The translations under genes and the position numbers were made by a program. A stretch of DNA of 64,000 nucleotides from CAVYXF01 sp963772335 (GTDB lineage Bacteria; Pseudomonadota; Alphaproteobacteria; Rhizobiales; Rhodomicrobiaceae). Each line of letters begins with the position of its first letter. Within the stretch, counting starts at the first letter, position 1. The notes beneath the pieces are model-generated. The model made no database searches. It was not told where the DNA came from and saw nothing but the letters and a program-made list of their open reading frames with translations. This document shows positions 19,531 through 27,987 of this stretch, one piece after another. Location of the stretch: NCBI GenBank assembly GCA_963772335.1, contig CAVYXF010000005.1, positions 62,001 through 126,000 of the forward strand. Reading direction: 5' to 3'.

Positions 19531-20871
19531 TCATCGCTCGGAGAACGCCACGTCCAGCGAGCGGGCGATTGGCTTCAGCATGTACCAGAACAGCGATTTC
19601 GAGCCGGTGATGATGTGGGCTTCGATGACCATGCCCGGCAGCAGGCGCGATGTGTGCTCGCCATTGCCGATGCGGTCCTCCTTTAACCGGATGCGGGTAC
19701 GGTAATACGGTTCGCCACCGCCGCGCTCAGGCTTGAATGTCGTTGGCGAGATCTCGATTACCTCGCCATGTGCGAGGCCCATCACGCTGGGGTCGAAATT
19801 CGAGACGCGGATCTCCGCGGTGTCCCCCTCCTTCACGTGGCCGAGGTCGCGGGCCTTCATCTGCACTTCAGCGATCACGCCGGCATCCAGTGAGACGATC
19901 TCGGCAACGAGATCGCCCGGCTTGAGCACCTCGCCGGGTGATTTGTGCGGCAGAAGATTGATGGTGCCGCTGGTGGGCGCCACCACCAGAAGGCGCGCCA
20001 CGCGGTCCTGATGCTTGATGAGGCTGTTCGATACCTCGCCCAGTTCGCCACTTACCTTCGCCTGCTCGTCGGTCAGCTTCTGCAGCCGCTCGGCTTCGGC
20101 CTTCTTCAGCGCACCCCGGGCCTCCTCCTGCTGGGTTTCCAGCTTCTGCACATCCGCCTGGATGCTGGCATATTTCGCCTTCGCCGCCTCGAGCTGTGCC
20201 AGGGCCTGAAGCCAGGCAAGCCGCGAGGTGAACCCGCGCTTGTAAGTGTTCTCGCGGATATTGGTCTGTTCCTGCTCGTAGGTGATCTGGGTCTTCGCGC
20301 TTTCGAGTTGTCCGCGCCCGGCATCCAGCGCGCCTCCAGCCTGTTGGATCGCGTAAAGCAGTTGCTGGCGCTCACTCTGCCAGGCGGCACGACTCTCCTT
20401 GTAGAACGCCATCTGAGAGGCGGCGAGGTTCGGGTACTCCTTGGCCAAATCTCCGAACCTCAGCTCTTCGTTGTTGATCGTCGCGCTGAGCGCAATGAGG
20501 CGCAGGCGCAGCAATGCCTGACGTGACAGGAGCTGCTGAAGATCGGATTCCGCGAGTTCCGGCCTGAGGCGCAGCAGCGGTGTGCCGGGCGTCACCGTCT
20601 GACCTTCAGAGACATAGATCTCATCGACGATACCGCCTTCGAGGTGATGAACGGGCTGCGTAAAGCTGGACGACACGATCTCGCCGGGGGCGATCGCCAT
20701 TTCGCGCATCTGAGCGAACGCCGACCAGGTGACGATCCCAACCACCAGCGCAACGATGGCGTAAATCAGCCAGCTATAGATCGGGCGCATGCCGGCATCG
20801 CGCAGCGAAGGGGGCAGCACCAGATAGGCGCCGAGCTGGTCGAAATCGGTCCTTGCTTGCGACAGGCTCAT
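19531..20871 (-). CDS. Type I secretion membrane-fusion (adaptor) protein, HlyD family
   Basis: Periplasmic adaptor of a type I secretion system, 446 residues. One N-terminal transmembrane helix (IYSWLIYAIVALVVGIVTW, about residues 29-47) is followed by a lipoyl half-motif (PVHHLEGGIVDEIYVSEGQT), a long coiled-coil hairpin (about residues 130-300) and the second lipoyl half with the beta-barrel (VVAPTSGTINLLPHKSPGEV, then GEVIEISPTTFKPE). The family tail MVIEAHIITGSKSLFWYMLKP is present. Its start overlaps the stop of the upstream ABC gene by four bases (ATGA type), indicating translational coupling. Intact. No outer-membrane TolC partner or RTX-type substrate lies in the window. Confidence 0.93.
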   Translation of the reverse strand: MSLSQARTDFDQLGAYLVLPPSLRDAGMRPIYSWLIYAIVALVVGIVTWSAFAQMREMAIAPGEIVSSSFTQPVHHLEGGIVDEIYVSEGQTVTPGTPLLRLRPELAESDLQQLLSRQALLRLRLIALSATINNEELRFGDLAKEYPNLAASQMAFYKESRAAWQSERQQLLYAIQQAGGALDAGRGQLESAKTQITYEQEQTNIRENTYKRGFTSRLAWLQALAQLEAAKAKYASIQADVQKLETQQEEARGALKKAEAERLQKLTDEQAKVSGELGEVSNSLIKHQDRVARLLVVAPTSGTINLLPHKSPGEVLKPGDLVAEIVSLDAGVIAEVQMKARDLGHVKEGDTAEIRVSNFDPSVMGLAHGEVIEISPTTFKPERGGGEPYYRTRIRLKEDRIGNGEHTSRLLPGMVIEAHIITGSKSLFWYMLKPIARSLDVAFSER

Positions 20872-23165
20872 CGGTTTCCTCCCTCGGGCGGGCTCGTCAG
20901 GATGTCACGGATGTCCTTCAAAGGAGCCGTAGCCTGCCCCGCCGCCGTCGCGGCCCTGAATTTCTCCCCGAGCAGGGCAGCGATCACCCGGTTCGGAGCG
21001 TCCTGAGCGATGACCTGCCCGGATTTCAGCACGATCAGCCGATCGGCGAGATACATGTAAGACGGGCGGGTCGTTGCCAGGATGATGGTCGCGCTGCCCT
21101 TCATCGCGCGCAGCTTGTTGCGCAGCGTGTCGTCGGCTTTGGCGCTGAGACGAGCGCCCGGTTCATCGAGCAGATAGATGGATGGCGAGCCGATGAAGGC
21201 GCGCGCCAGCATGACTTTCTGGCGGAAACCATCAGAGCCGATCACCGGATGGCGCAGGTCGAGCGGTGCATCAATTCCGCCTTTGATATCGTCGAGCACA
21301 TCCTCGCCGCCAAACTGCTTGAGGGTCGACACGATCGCCTCATCGGAAGCCGCCGGCCAGCTCAGGCGGATATTCTCCGCGATCGTCCCGCTGAACAGAT
21401 CCTGAGTCTGTGGCAGGAAGCCAATAGCGTGCCGCAGGAGCCGCGCATCGAACTGGCGATAATCCAACCCGTCGATCAGCACCGTCCCTGACTGCGGCAG
21501 GTGGAGCTGGGCGATGATTTTCAGAAGCGTCGACTTGCCGGCTCCCACATGGCCTGTGATGGCAATAAAGCTGTTCCGCGGCACCTGCAGAGACACGCCG
21601 CGCAGCGCGGACTCACCGCCCTGGGGATAGCGCATGACCACGCCCTGCATCTCGATCGGGCCGTGGAAGCTGCGGGCGACAGAGGGAACGACCTCGGGAC
21701 GGTATTCCGGCTCGATCTTCATGAGCTGGTCCATCTGACGGATGATGCCGGTCGCCTGGCTCAGCTTGTTGAGGTTGAGAAGCGCGGTCTGGATCGGCCC
21801 GAGCACGCGCCAGACCAGGGTCATCATCGCGAACAGCGACCCCGCGGTGAACGCATTCTGGATCACCAGATAGGTCCCGCAGCCGATGATTGCGCCGCCG
21901 GTGAGCATCACCAGACTTTGCGAGAACGTCTGCTCGATCACATTGGCACGATGGGCGGCAGCGGCATGGGCGAGGCTGTCTTCGGTGAGCGTGCGGTAGC
22001 GGTCGATCCAGGTTGTCTCGGCGCCGCAGCGTCGGATCACCTCGATATTGTCGGCGAACTCCATCAGGAATTTGTGCGATTCCGTCCGCACGTCCCCGGA
22101 CCTCGATGCATGACGCCGCGCCAGCGGCACGGCAACGCCGATCAGCAGCATGAGCAGTGTGATGAACGCAACGATCAGCCAGCCGAGCACGCCGCCGATA
22201 ATGAAGACGGCGAAAACGAAGATCAGAATGAAGGGCAGATCAAGCAGTGCTGCCGCAATCGGACCGCTGAAAATATCGCGCATCGCCTCGAACAGCTTCA
22301 GCCGCGAAATCTGGGCACTCACGGAGGCATTCTCGATAAGGCTGGCGGGCAGCAGGAGCAGACGCTCGAGCGCGGCTGTCATCATCATGCCTTCGATGCG
22401 GGCGCCAAGATAGGCGAGGCTCCTTGCACGCATCTCCCTCAGCGCCATCTCCAGGCAGATTGCGAGAAGCACGCCGCCCAGCAGGTAGAACAGACTGGTG
22501 AGAGACTTCGCGGCCACCGCTCGGTCATAGACCGCGATGAGGTAAATCGGCACGCTGAGCGCCACCATATTGACCGCGAACGTCAGGAGGAAGAGCCTGC
22601 GAATGGTCGCCGCTTCGCTCGCGAGCATATTGGCCGACCAGCCGGTGGAACGCGTGCCCGCTCCCTGCGCACGACTGCTATCGGCGGTTACGGTGTAGAT
22701 GGTCCCGCGCCCGGCCGACGCGCCGTCGAGCCGGACGCTGGTGACCGCACTGCCCGCTCCCTTGAAGACCGTGAAACGGCCGTCTCTCTGCCGGGACAGC
22801 ACCACCCAGACATCGCCGTCTTCCGACGCGAGGAGGAAGGGAAAGTCCGACGCCGGCATCTCCGCCGCATCGACCTTCGCGGGCGCGGTGAGATAGCTCA
22901 GGCGGTAGAGCACCCGGCGCAGTTCGGGCACACCCGCAATCGGCTGATCCCCGATCGCCTCGCGCAGATAGCGCGCTTCACCGGACCATCCGAGCGCCGC
23001 CAGCAGAGGCTTGAGGCAATTGGCAGCAGGCCTGTCGCCATTGCTCGCCCCAAGCGCCTGGCCGTGAGCGAGCCACGGCAATTGGGGCACGGGGAGTGAA
23101 GCCCGGCGGGGCGACCCGCCGGCAGGGCGGCTCAGCTCGGCGGCGATGTCGCGGTGCGCCTTCAT
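20868..23165 (-). CDS. Type I secretion ABC transporter, permease/ATPase, with N-terminal peptidase-like domain
   Basis: 765 residues. About residues 1-165 resemble a degenerate C39-type peptidase domain (CLKPLLAALGWSGEARYLRE, then SDFPFLLASEDGDVWVVL) as in LapB-type exporters. Six membrane helices follow, then an ATPase domain. Walker A is GHVGAGKST and the Q-loop glutamine is kept (GFLPQTQDLFSGTIAENI). Walker B is IYLLDEPGA, with the catalytic glutamate. The signature loop is GSDGFRQ instead of LSGGQRQ, and the switch histidine appears to be replaced (LATTRPSYM). Start and stop overlap both neighbours by four bases. So this subunit keeps an ATP-binding half site but lacks a normal signature. 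Confidence 0.9.
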   Translation of the reverse strand: MKAHRDIAAELSRPAGGSPRRASLPVPQLPWLAHGQALGASNGDRPAANCLKPLLAALGWSGEARYLREAIGDQPIAGVPELRRVLYRLSYLTAPAKVDAAEMPASDFPFLLASEDGDVWVVLSRQRDGRFTVFKGAGSAVTSVRLDGASAGRGTIYTVTADSSRAQGAGTRSTGWSANMLASEAATIRRLFLLTFAVNMVALSVPIYLIAVYDRAVAAKSLTSLFYLLGGVLLAICLEMALREMRARSLAYLGARIEGMMMTAALERLLLLPASLIENASVSAQISRLKLFEAMRDIFSGPIAAALLDLPFILIFVFAVFIIGGVLGWLIVAFITLLMLLIGVAVPLARRHASRSGDVRTESHKFLMEFADNIEVIRRCGAETTWIDRYRTLTEDSLAHAAAAHRANVIEQTFSQSLVMLTGGAIIGCGTYLVIQNAFTAGSLFAMMTLVWRVLGPIQTALLNLNKLSQATGIIRQMDQLMKIEPEYRPEVVPSVARSFHGPIEMQGVVMRYPQGGESALRGVSLQVPRNSFIAITGHVGAGKSTLLKIIAQLHLPQSGTVLIDGLDYRQFDARLLRHAIGFLPQTQDLFSGTIAENIRLSWPAASDEAIVSTLKQFGGEDVLDDIKGGIDAPLDLRHPVIGSDGFRQKVMLARAFIGSPSIYLLDEPGARLSAKADDTLRNKLRAMKGSATIILATTRPSYMYLADRLIVLKSGQVIAQDAPNRVIAALLGEKFRAATAAGQATAPLKDIRDILTSPPEGGNR

Positions 23166-24991
23166 GCCTGCCTGGCGCTTTTCATCGCGGGGACCAGCGG
23201 TTTGCCCTGGCTGTTGATCGGCTCGGACAACGGACCGCTGGCGAGGATGTCGCCGAGCAGATGCAGCCGGCCATCGCGGATTTCATACACCCGGTCGCTC
23301 ATCGAAAAGATGCTGCCGCGCTGGCTGGTCAGAATGGTCGTTGGGCGACCCGGCATCTGGCGGAGCGCGCGGGCGAGCCGGTGGAAATTGTCGATATCGA
23401 GCAACGCGCCGATCTGGGAGACGAGCAGAATGGCCGGACGCTGGGCCAGAGCGCGGGCCATCATCAGCGCCTGCTGGAAGCCGTAAGGCAGCACCATCTG
23501 GGCGCCGTCGCCGATCCGGGTGTCATAGCCCTCTGGCAGCTTGTTGATCTGCGTGGCGAGGCCGAGGATCTCGATGGCCGCGATGGCTTCCGCGACGTAG
23601 ACGCCGGTCCGGAACATGGCGACATTCTCAAGGATGGTGCCGCGGAAGATGGCGACCCGCCCGTCGACGACCTGGATCGCGCGCCTGGAGCCGCGCATCT
23701 GCGGACCGGACGCGCTCAGGCCGTCGATCAGCACGCTGCCGGTCTCCGGCACGAGCGAGCCATCGATCAGCGACAGGAACGCGCCCTTCCCGCTGCCGAC
23801 GGGACCGGCAATGCCGATGATCTCGCCGGGCGCGATGGACAGCGTGATCGATTCCAGGCCGCGGCATCCCGGCCCTCGGGAATGGCAGACATCGGCGAGT
23901 TCGATCGCACCCGTAATCGGCTTGTCCGGCTCAGCCCGTTGCTCGAGGGGCAGGCGAAGCACCGTTTTCGCGCGTGCCTCCATCAGCGCCAGGCTCTGGA
24001 GCTGCGCCGCGATCGAGACCACCCGGAATACCGGCTGCGCGACGCGCGTGGCGAGCAGGCTGCAGCAGGCCAGCGCGCCGATGCTCATTTTCCCCTCGAT
24101 CACCTGGATCGCGCCGGCGGTCGAGACCGACACCATCATCAGATTGGAGAAGAGCTGGCCGGCGATCGGCAGGCGGTTGTTCTGCAGCACCGCGTGATAG
24201 GAATAGGCGACGCCCCGCGCCAGCATGGTCTCGAACCGCCGGTAGATCTGCGTCTCCATCGCCAGCAGCTTGATGGTGCTGATGCCGCCCAGCCATTCCG
24301 CGATCTGGGCGTAGCGCTTCTCGTCCTCCTCACGCCGCTCCTCCATCAGCCGGCGCTGCTGATTGGCGATGCGGAACATCAGCGCGGTGATCAGCCCGAT
24401 CATCACCAGCGGCACGGCGATCAGCCAGCCACCGACCAGCCCGGCCATGGCGAGGAAGATGAAGACGAACGGCAGGTCGATGAACAGCGACCTGTCGGCG
24501 TTCTCCTTCACGCTCGCGACCTCCTCGACGGCGGTCATCCGGCCCAGCCAGAAGCGGCCGGACTTGTCCTTCACCCGCGCCGGTTCGGCATGCAGCAGCG
24601 TGGCGAATGCCCTGACGCGGTCGCGGAATGCCTTCTCCACCGCGGCGTGGCTCGTCAGGGTGTTGCGCAGGAGGCGGAGCGCGACGTCGATGATCACCAC
24701 CCCGAGCAGGCCAAGCAGCAGGGCGACCAGCGTGCTCACCGCCGCGTTGGGGAGAATGCGGTCGTAGATCTGCAGCAGCGTGAACGGCAGCGCCAGCGCC
24801 AGCATGTTCACCACGAACGAGGCGAGCAGCACCGGGACGGGCGTCGTCGCGAACTCCCGCGCCGCCTTGGCGATCAGCGACGCGCGCTTCGGCACCGCCG
24901 CGCTTTTCGCCTGGGCGCCGGGCATGGCAGGAGCCGCCGCGCGCGCATCCTTCGCGCGGGCCGATGGCGTGGCAGGCTCAGGCTGCAGCAT
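23162..24991 (-). CDS. Type I secretion ABC half-transporter with degenerate ATPase domain
   Basis: 609 residues, first gene of the secretion operon. An alanine-rich N-terminus is followed by a six-helix membrane domain (VPVLLASFVVNMLALALPF, then LLGLLGVVIIDVALRLL and LPFVFIFLAMAGLVGGWLI). The nucleotide-binding domain is strongly altered: Walker A reads GPVGSGKGA (the serine/threonine after lysine is lost), the Q-loop position reads QVVDGRVAIFRGT, the signature reads LPYGFQQ and Walker B reads ILLVSQIGA, lacking both acidic residues. ATP hydrolysis by this subunit is therefore unlikely, and it probably pairs with the 765-residue protein as a heterodimer. The frame is intact, so the changes are not sequencing artefacts. 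A palindrome lies just upstream of its start. Confidence 0.9.
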   Translation of the reverse strand: MLQPEPATPSARAKDARAAAPAMPGAQAKSAAVPKRASLIAKAAREFATTPVPVLLASFVVNMLALALPFTLLQIYDRILPNAAVSTLVALLLGLLGVVIIDVALRLLRNTLTSHAAVEKAFRDRVRAFATLLHAEPARVKDKSGRFWLGRMTAVEEVASVKENADRSLFIDLPFVFIFLAMAGLVGGWLIAVPLVMIGLITALMFRIANQQRRLMEERREEDEKRYAQIAEWLGGISTIKLLAMETQIYRRFETMLARGVAYSYHAVLQNNRLPIAGQLFSNLMMVSVSTAGAIQVIEGKMSIGALACCSLLATRVAQPVFRVVSIAAQLQSLALMEARAKTVLRLPLEQRAEPDKPITGAIELADVCHSRGPGCRGLESITLSIAPGEIIGIAGPVGSGKGAFLSLIDGSLVPETGSVLIDGLSASGPQMRGSRRAIQVVDGRVAIFRGTILENVAMFRTGVYVAEAIAAIEILGLATQINKLPEGYDTRIGDGAQMVLPYGFQQALMMARALAQRPAILLVSQIGALLDIDNFHRLARALRQMPGRPTTILTSQRGSIFSMSDRVYEIRDGRLHLLGDILASGPLSEPINSQGKPLVPAMKSARQA

Positions 24992-25007
24992 GGGCGATCG
25001 CTAACAC

Positions 25008-25029
25008 TGTGACAAAGTCGGGTGTCACA
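25008..25029. promoter_or_regulatory. Inverted repeat upstream of the type I secretion operon
   Basis: TGTGAC and GTCACA are separated by ten bases, 17 bases before the start codon of the first secretion gene (read leftwards). The half-sites look like CRP/FNR-type sites but the spacing is four bases too wide on the usual count, so the regulator is not clear. Confidence 0.35.
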
Positions 25030-25123
25030 CCACGCTAGCGGAACCGCGTCGCCAGAGGATGAAGCCGCAGCTTCAACTCTTACGCAAAAGCTTAGCGATC
25101 GCGAAATGCCGCTTGGCCGCCCC

Positions 25124-26023
25124 TCAGAAGCCGTAGACCGCCTTGGCAGCCGCATAGCTGTTGGCGTAGGCCACGACCGACAGGTCGATCGGATCGCAAT
25201 AGCCGCCGCCGGTCGCCATGCTGACCGGAATGCCGGCCCGGAAGAAGGTCTCGAATACCAGCCGGTCGCGGCGGGCAAGCCCGTCATAGGTCAGCGCGAG
25301 GCGGCCGAGCCGGTCCTCGGCGAGCGGATCGACGCCGGCCTGGTAGAGCACGAGGTCCGGGCGGAAGGCGAGCACCGCCTCCAGCCCCTCCTGCAATGCC
25401 CGGAGATAGGTCTCGTCCCCGGTGCCGTCGGGGAGCGCGATGTCGAGGCTCGAGGCGACCTTGCGGAACGGGAAGTTCTTCTCGCCATGCATCGAGAACA
25501 CGAACACTCCGGGATCGCCGGCGAGGATCGCGGCATTGCCGTCGCCCTGATGCACGTCGAGATCGACGATGGCGATGCGGTCGGCCAGCCCTTCGGCGCG
25601 GGCGGTCAGGGCGGCGACGGCGAAGTCGTTGAACACGCAATAGCCGGAGCCGAAATCGGCATGGGCATGATGCGTTCCCCCGGCGAGCTGGGCGCCAAAG
25701 CCATTGGCGAAGGCGGTGCGCATCGCGGCGATCGCCCCGCCCATGGTCGCCAGCGTCCTCAGGATCAGATGCTCGCTCCAGGGAATGCCGATGCGGCGCA
25801 TCGCCTCGGCGGGCAGGCTCCCGGCCAGCACGGCGTCGATATAGCCGGGGGCGTGGGCGCGCATCAGTTCGGCGCGCGTCGCCTGCGGAGAGAGCTCGAG
25901 TTGCCAGGGCGCGACGATGCCCTGATTGAGCAGCGCCTCGCGCAGCAGCCGGTTCTTGCCGGTTGGAAAGCGGTGCCCGGGCGGCAGCGGGATGGCGAAC
26001 ACATCGGCATAGTAGAAGTGCAT
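25124..26023 (-). CDS. Histone deacetylase-family (acetylpolyamine/acyl-lysine) amidohydrolase
   Basis: Zinc-dependent deacetylase fold, 299 residues, intact. Motifs in order: GGTHHAHADFGSGYCVFND (histidine pair and general base), IVDLDVHQGDGNA (zinc-binding Asp and His) and YQAGVDPLAEDRLG (second zinc-binding Asp), with a late GGGYCDP loop. The compact size matches bacterial class II-like HDAC proteins rather than AcuC. The gene lies 58 bases downstream of the macro-domain gene in the same direction, so the two may be co-transcribed. The substrate cannot be told from sequence. Confidence 0.92.
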   Translation of the reverse strand: MHFYYADVFAIPLPPGHRFPTGKNRLLREALLNQGIVAPWQLELSPQATRAELMRAHAPGYIDAVLAGSLPAEAMRRIGIPWSEHLILRTLATMGGAIAAMRTAFANGFGAQLAGGTHHAHADFGSGYCVFNDFAVAALTARAEGLADRIAIVDLDVHQGDGNAAILAGDPGVFVFSMHGEKNFPFRKVASSLDIALPDGTGDETYLRALQEGLEAVLAFRPDLVLYQAGVDPLAEDRLGRLALTYDGLARRDRLVFETFFRAGIPVSMATGGGYCDPIDLSVVAYANSYAAAKAVYGF

Positions 26024-26081
26024 CCGCCAAATTTAGCGCACGCCGCCGATTTCGGAAGAGCCCCGCCGGCCCTGCGCGATC

Positions 26082-26570
26082 CTACGACAGCTTTTCGGGG
26101 TGCTTCCTGCCCTTCTCGTAGGTCTCGTAGACGATCACCGGGATGCCGAGATCGCCCAAATGCTGCTCGATCAGCGGCTTGACCTCGCTCCATTCGAGGC
26201 CGCCGACACCGGTCGCAAGCCGCGGCAGCGCCACCGACGTGATGCCTTCCTTCTCGATCAGGCCGCGCAGTTCCTTCAGCGCATGGCCGACATTATGGGC
26301 GGTCGCCTTGCCGGGATGCGCCTTCTCGTCCTTGGCCGGCTCCTGGGTCATCAGATTGATGACGACCTTCTCCGGACCCGCCCACAGCCAGGCATGGCCG
26401 GGTTTGGGATGCTGCTCATGGCAATAATGGCGGAAATCCCTGGCCATGGCCGGGAAGCGCTCGCGCAGCGCCAGCGCCAGGCCCTGGTTGAAATGATCGC
26501 CCGGCGCGATGCCGTGGGCGATGGCCTGGGCGTCGCTGAGCAGAATGTCGCCGGAGGCTTTGGTGATCAT
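26082..26570 (-). CDS. Macro-domain (ADP-ribose-binding) protein
   Basis: 162-residue single-domain protein, intact. The start MITKASGDILLSDAQAIAHG is the first macro-domain strand with its GDI motif; FNQGLALALRERFP and SVALPRLATGVGGLEWSEV form the ADP-ribose binding loops. Its close style is that of the small Appr-1''-p-processing macro proteins. It may hydrolyse ADP-ribose adducts or O-acetyl-ADP-ribose; the deacetylase gene immediately downstream makes the latter idea attractive, but this is inference. Confidence 0.9.
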   Translation of the reverse strand: MITKASGDILLSDAQAIAHGIAPGDHFNQGLALALRERFPAMARDFRHYCHEQHPKPGHAWLWAGPEKVVINLMTQEPAKDEKAHPGKATAHNVGHALKELRGLIEKEGITSVALPRLATGVGGLEWSEVKPLIEQHLGDLGIPVIVYETYEKGRKHPEKLS

Positions 26571-27394
26571 GGTTTCCCCCTGTCGTTCGTTGGATGGTCA
26601 GGCGCTGTTTGTGGACCTGGTGCCTGGCGATGGCATTGATTTGGCGCAAGGGCCGGGATGGCACTGTTCCGCATCCGGCTGCTTGGCGCGGGATGCGCTG
26701 GTGTCAAAGAGCGTGAACGCTTGTGGCCCCGCCGGGCTCGGCCCGCGAGGGTTGTCGGTCGTCTCATCCTCTGTCCCTCGTCCTGAGGGACTGCGCGGGC
26801 GGCCGTTTGCGCCGTCTCGCGAATGACGTCACAAAAGGGGGTGGCCCGCCGGGCCGCCCGCGCACGGTGATATTTTGGCCGTCGGCCTGCCTCTTATCGA
26901 AGCTCGCGCATCCGGCGAAGTGAACCGGATGAACGTGCGCCCTGCGCATTCCAGCGAACAGGGGGGCAGAAGCCGTGACCCCCGAGTGTGGGTCCGTTAC
27001 TCCCACGGTGAGGCTGGCGCTGTCCGCGGGGCAGGGATCGTTCCTCGAAGCCCGCTCCAGTTCAGCCATGCCCTCACCGATTCCTCGGGCACCGATCCCC
27101 TCCTCCACGGCAAGTCGGTCTTAAGCCCGTTGTCCCTTCGAGGAGAGAACGAGGGGGAGTGTAGCGGTGAATTGTTACCCCGGGGATTAACGGCTGCGGG
27201 AAATCGGGTGGGATGGTGAAGGAAGCGTTGCGCCGGCCTGGACCGCCAGGTCCGATCACAAACTTGGCGAGACATGATCCACTGCGCCAACTCCCGCCCC
27301 GGAAGCTGGCCACCATCCGCTACTCCTCTGTGCCGTCTCAAGCCGAACACGGGCTCGAGGAGGGACAGAATGAGAGCTTACGCCACGCCCGCAA
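26571..27394. other. Large intergenic region of about 820 bases with inverted repeats
   Basis: No open frame here shows coding character. It contains the inverted repeat listed at 26793-26863 and several CCCTCG/CGAGGG-type short complementary segments between about 26770 and 27160. It may be noncoding filler built from old repeats, or a decayed gene. I see no tRNA or recognisable small RNA. Confidence 0.4.
26793..26863. repeat. 71-base inverted-repeat element
   Basis: GCGCGGGCGGCC (26793-26804) is the exact reverse complement of GGCCGCCCGCGC (26852-26863). The 47-base interior contains TGACGTCA at 26824-26831, itself a palindrome. It lies in a gene-free stretch and could be a REP-like element or a long hairpin. 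Confidence 0.5.
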
Positions 27395-27624
27395 CTAGGC
27401 CACGGCGGCCCTGCGGGTGGTGGGAATGTCCTTTTCGTCAACCGGCCGCAAGCCATGGTGCGGAACGGTGACGACGGACAGGTCTGCCCTTTCAGCGTGA
27501 CAAACTCGACCTCGTAGGCCGCGCCATTTCCGTACACGGCGACAACCGCACCAAGATCGCCGGCTTTTAGACCCTCGTCCGGCAGATCAGCCGTAAGGAT
27601 GATCGTATCAAGCTCGTTTATCAG
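27395..27624 (-). CDS. DUF4926 domain small protein (frameshifted)
   Basis: About 76 residues. The protein reads LDTIILTADLPDEGLKAGDL, GAVVAVYGNGAAYEVEFVTL, then after a one-base slip near 27480 SVVTVPHHGLRPVDEKDIP and a stop at 27395-27397. This is the full DUF4926 SH3-like pattern. No ATG, GTG or TTG is available at the start; an AAGGAG ribosome-binding site precedes CTG at 27622-27624, so either a rare CTG start or a sequence error is involved. It follows the DUF6883 gene by 13 bases. DUF4926 and DUF6883 genes are often neighbours and are suspected toxin-antitoxin partners; I state that from memory of the families. Confidence 0.65.
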
Positions 27625-27637
27625 GATCTGTTCTCCT

Positions 27638-27902
27638 TCAAGCCGGGAACGCAGTCACGAAGGAAGGTGGCGAATTTGGCTTCGCCGAATCCACAAACCA
27701 AACCGACTTTACAGTCGGCGTGCGCCCATAGGCGTGCTGCCGCAGCGCATCTTCCAATTGACGTGCGTTATCGAGGCGGAAACCGTCAGCGAAGAAGAAG
27801 GCCGATTTCGGCCCACCGACAGCGATGGTTGGGGTCGAGAAGAGAGTGCGTAATTTTTCGACTATCTATTCGAACACCGCTCCGGTTTGGCAGCTTGGCC
27901 AT
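27638..27902 (-). CDS. DUF6883 domain protein, frameshifted and apparently internally shortened
   Basis: Starting at ATG 27900-27902 the protein reads MAKLPNRSGVRIDSRKITHS and LLDPNHR, slips frame near 27815, then reads GGPKSAFFFADGFRLDNARQ and TVKSVWFVDSAKPNSPPSF with a final VTAFPA. These are the beginning and end of DUF6883 proteins. The central part between QLEDALRQHA and the last strands seems about 20 residues too short, suggesting a small deletion. Partner gene DUF4926 follows directly. Probably a toxin-antitoxin-like or degraded accessory gene; confidence in function is low. Confidence 0.55.
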
Positions 27903-27987
27903 AAGAGCACTCGTGCCTACTGCTCGTTCAACTTTCTAAACCGTTCATACTAGCCGGGCGGAGACGATCAAAGCTGCTGCGATGCTA

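Noticed and set aside
21501..25012. Two long plus-strand open frames (532 and 638 residues)
   Set aside because: They are arginine/histidine-rich shadows opposite the intact ABC transporter genes; high GC makes stop-free antisense frames common.
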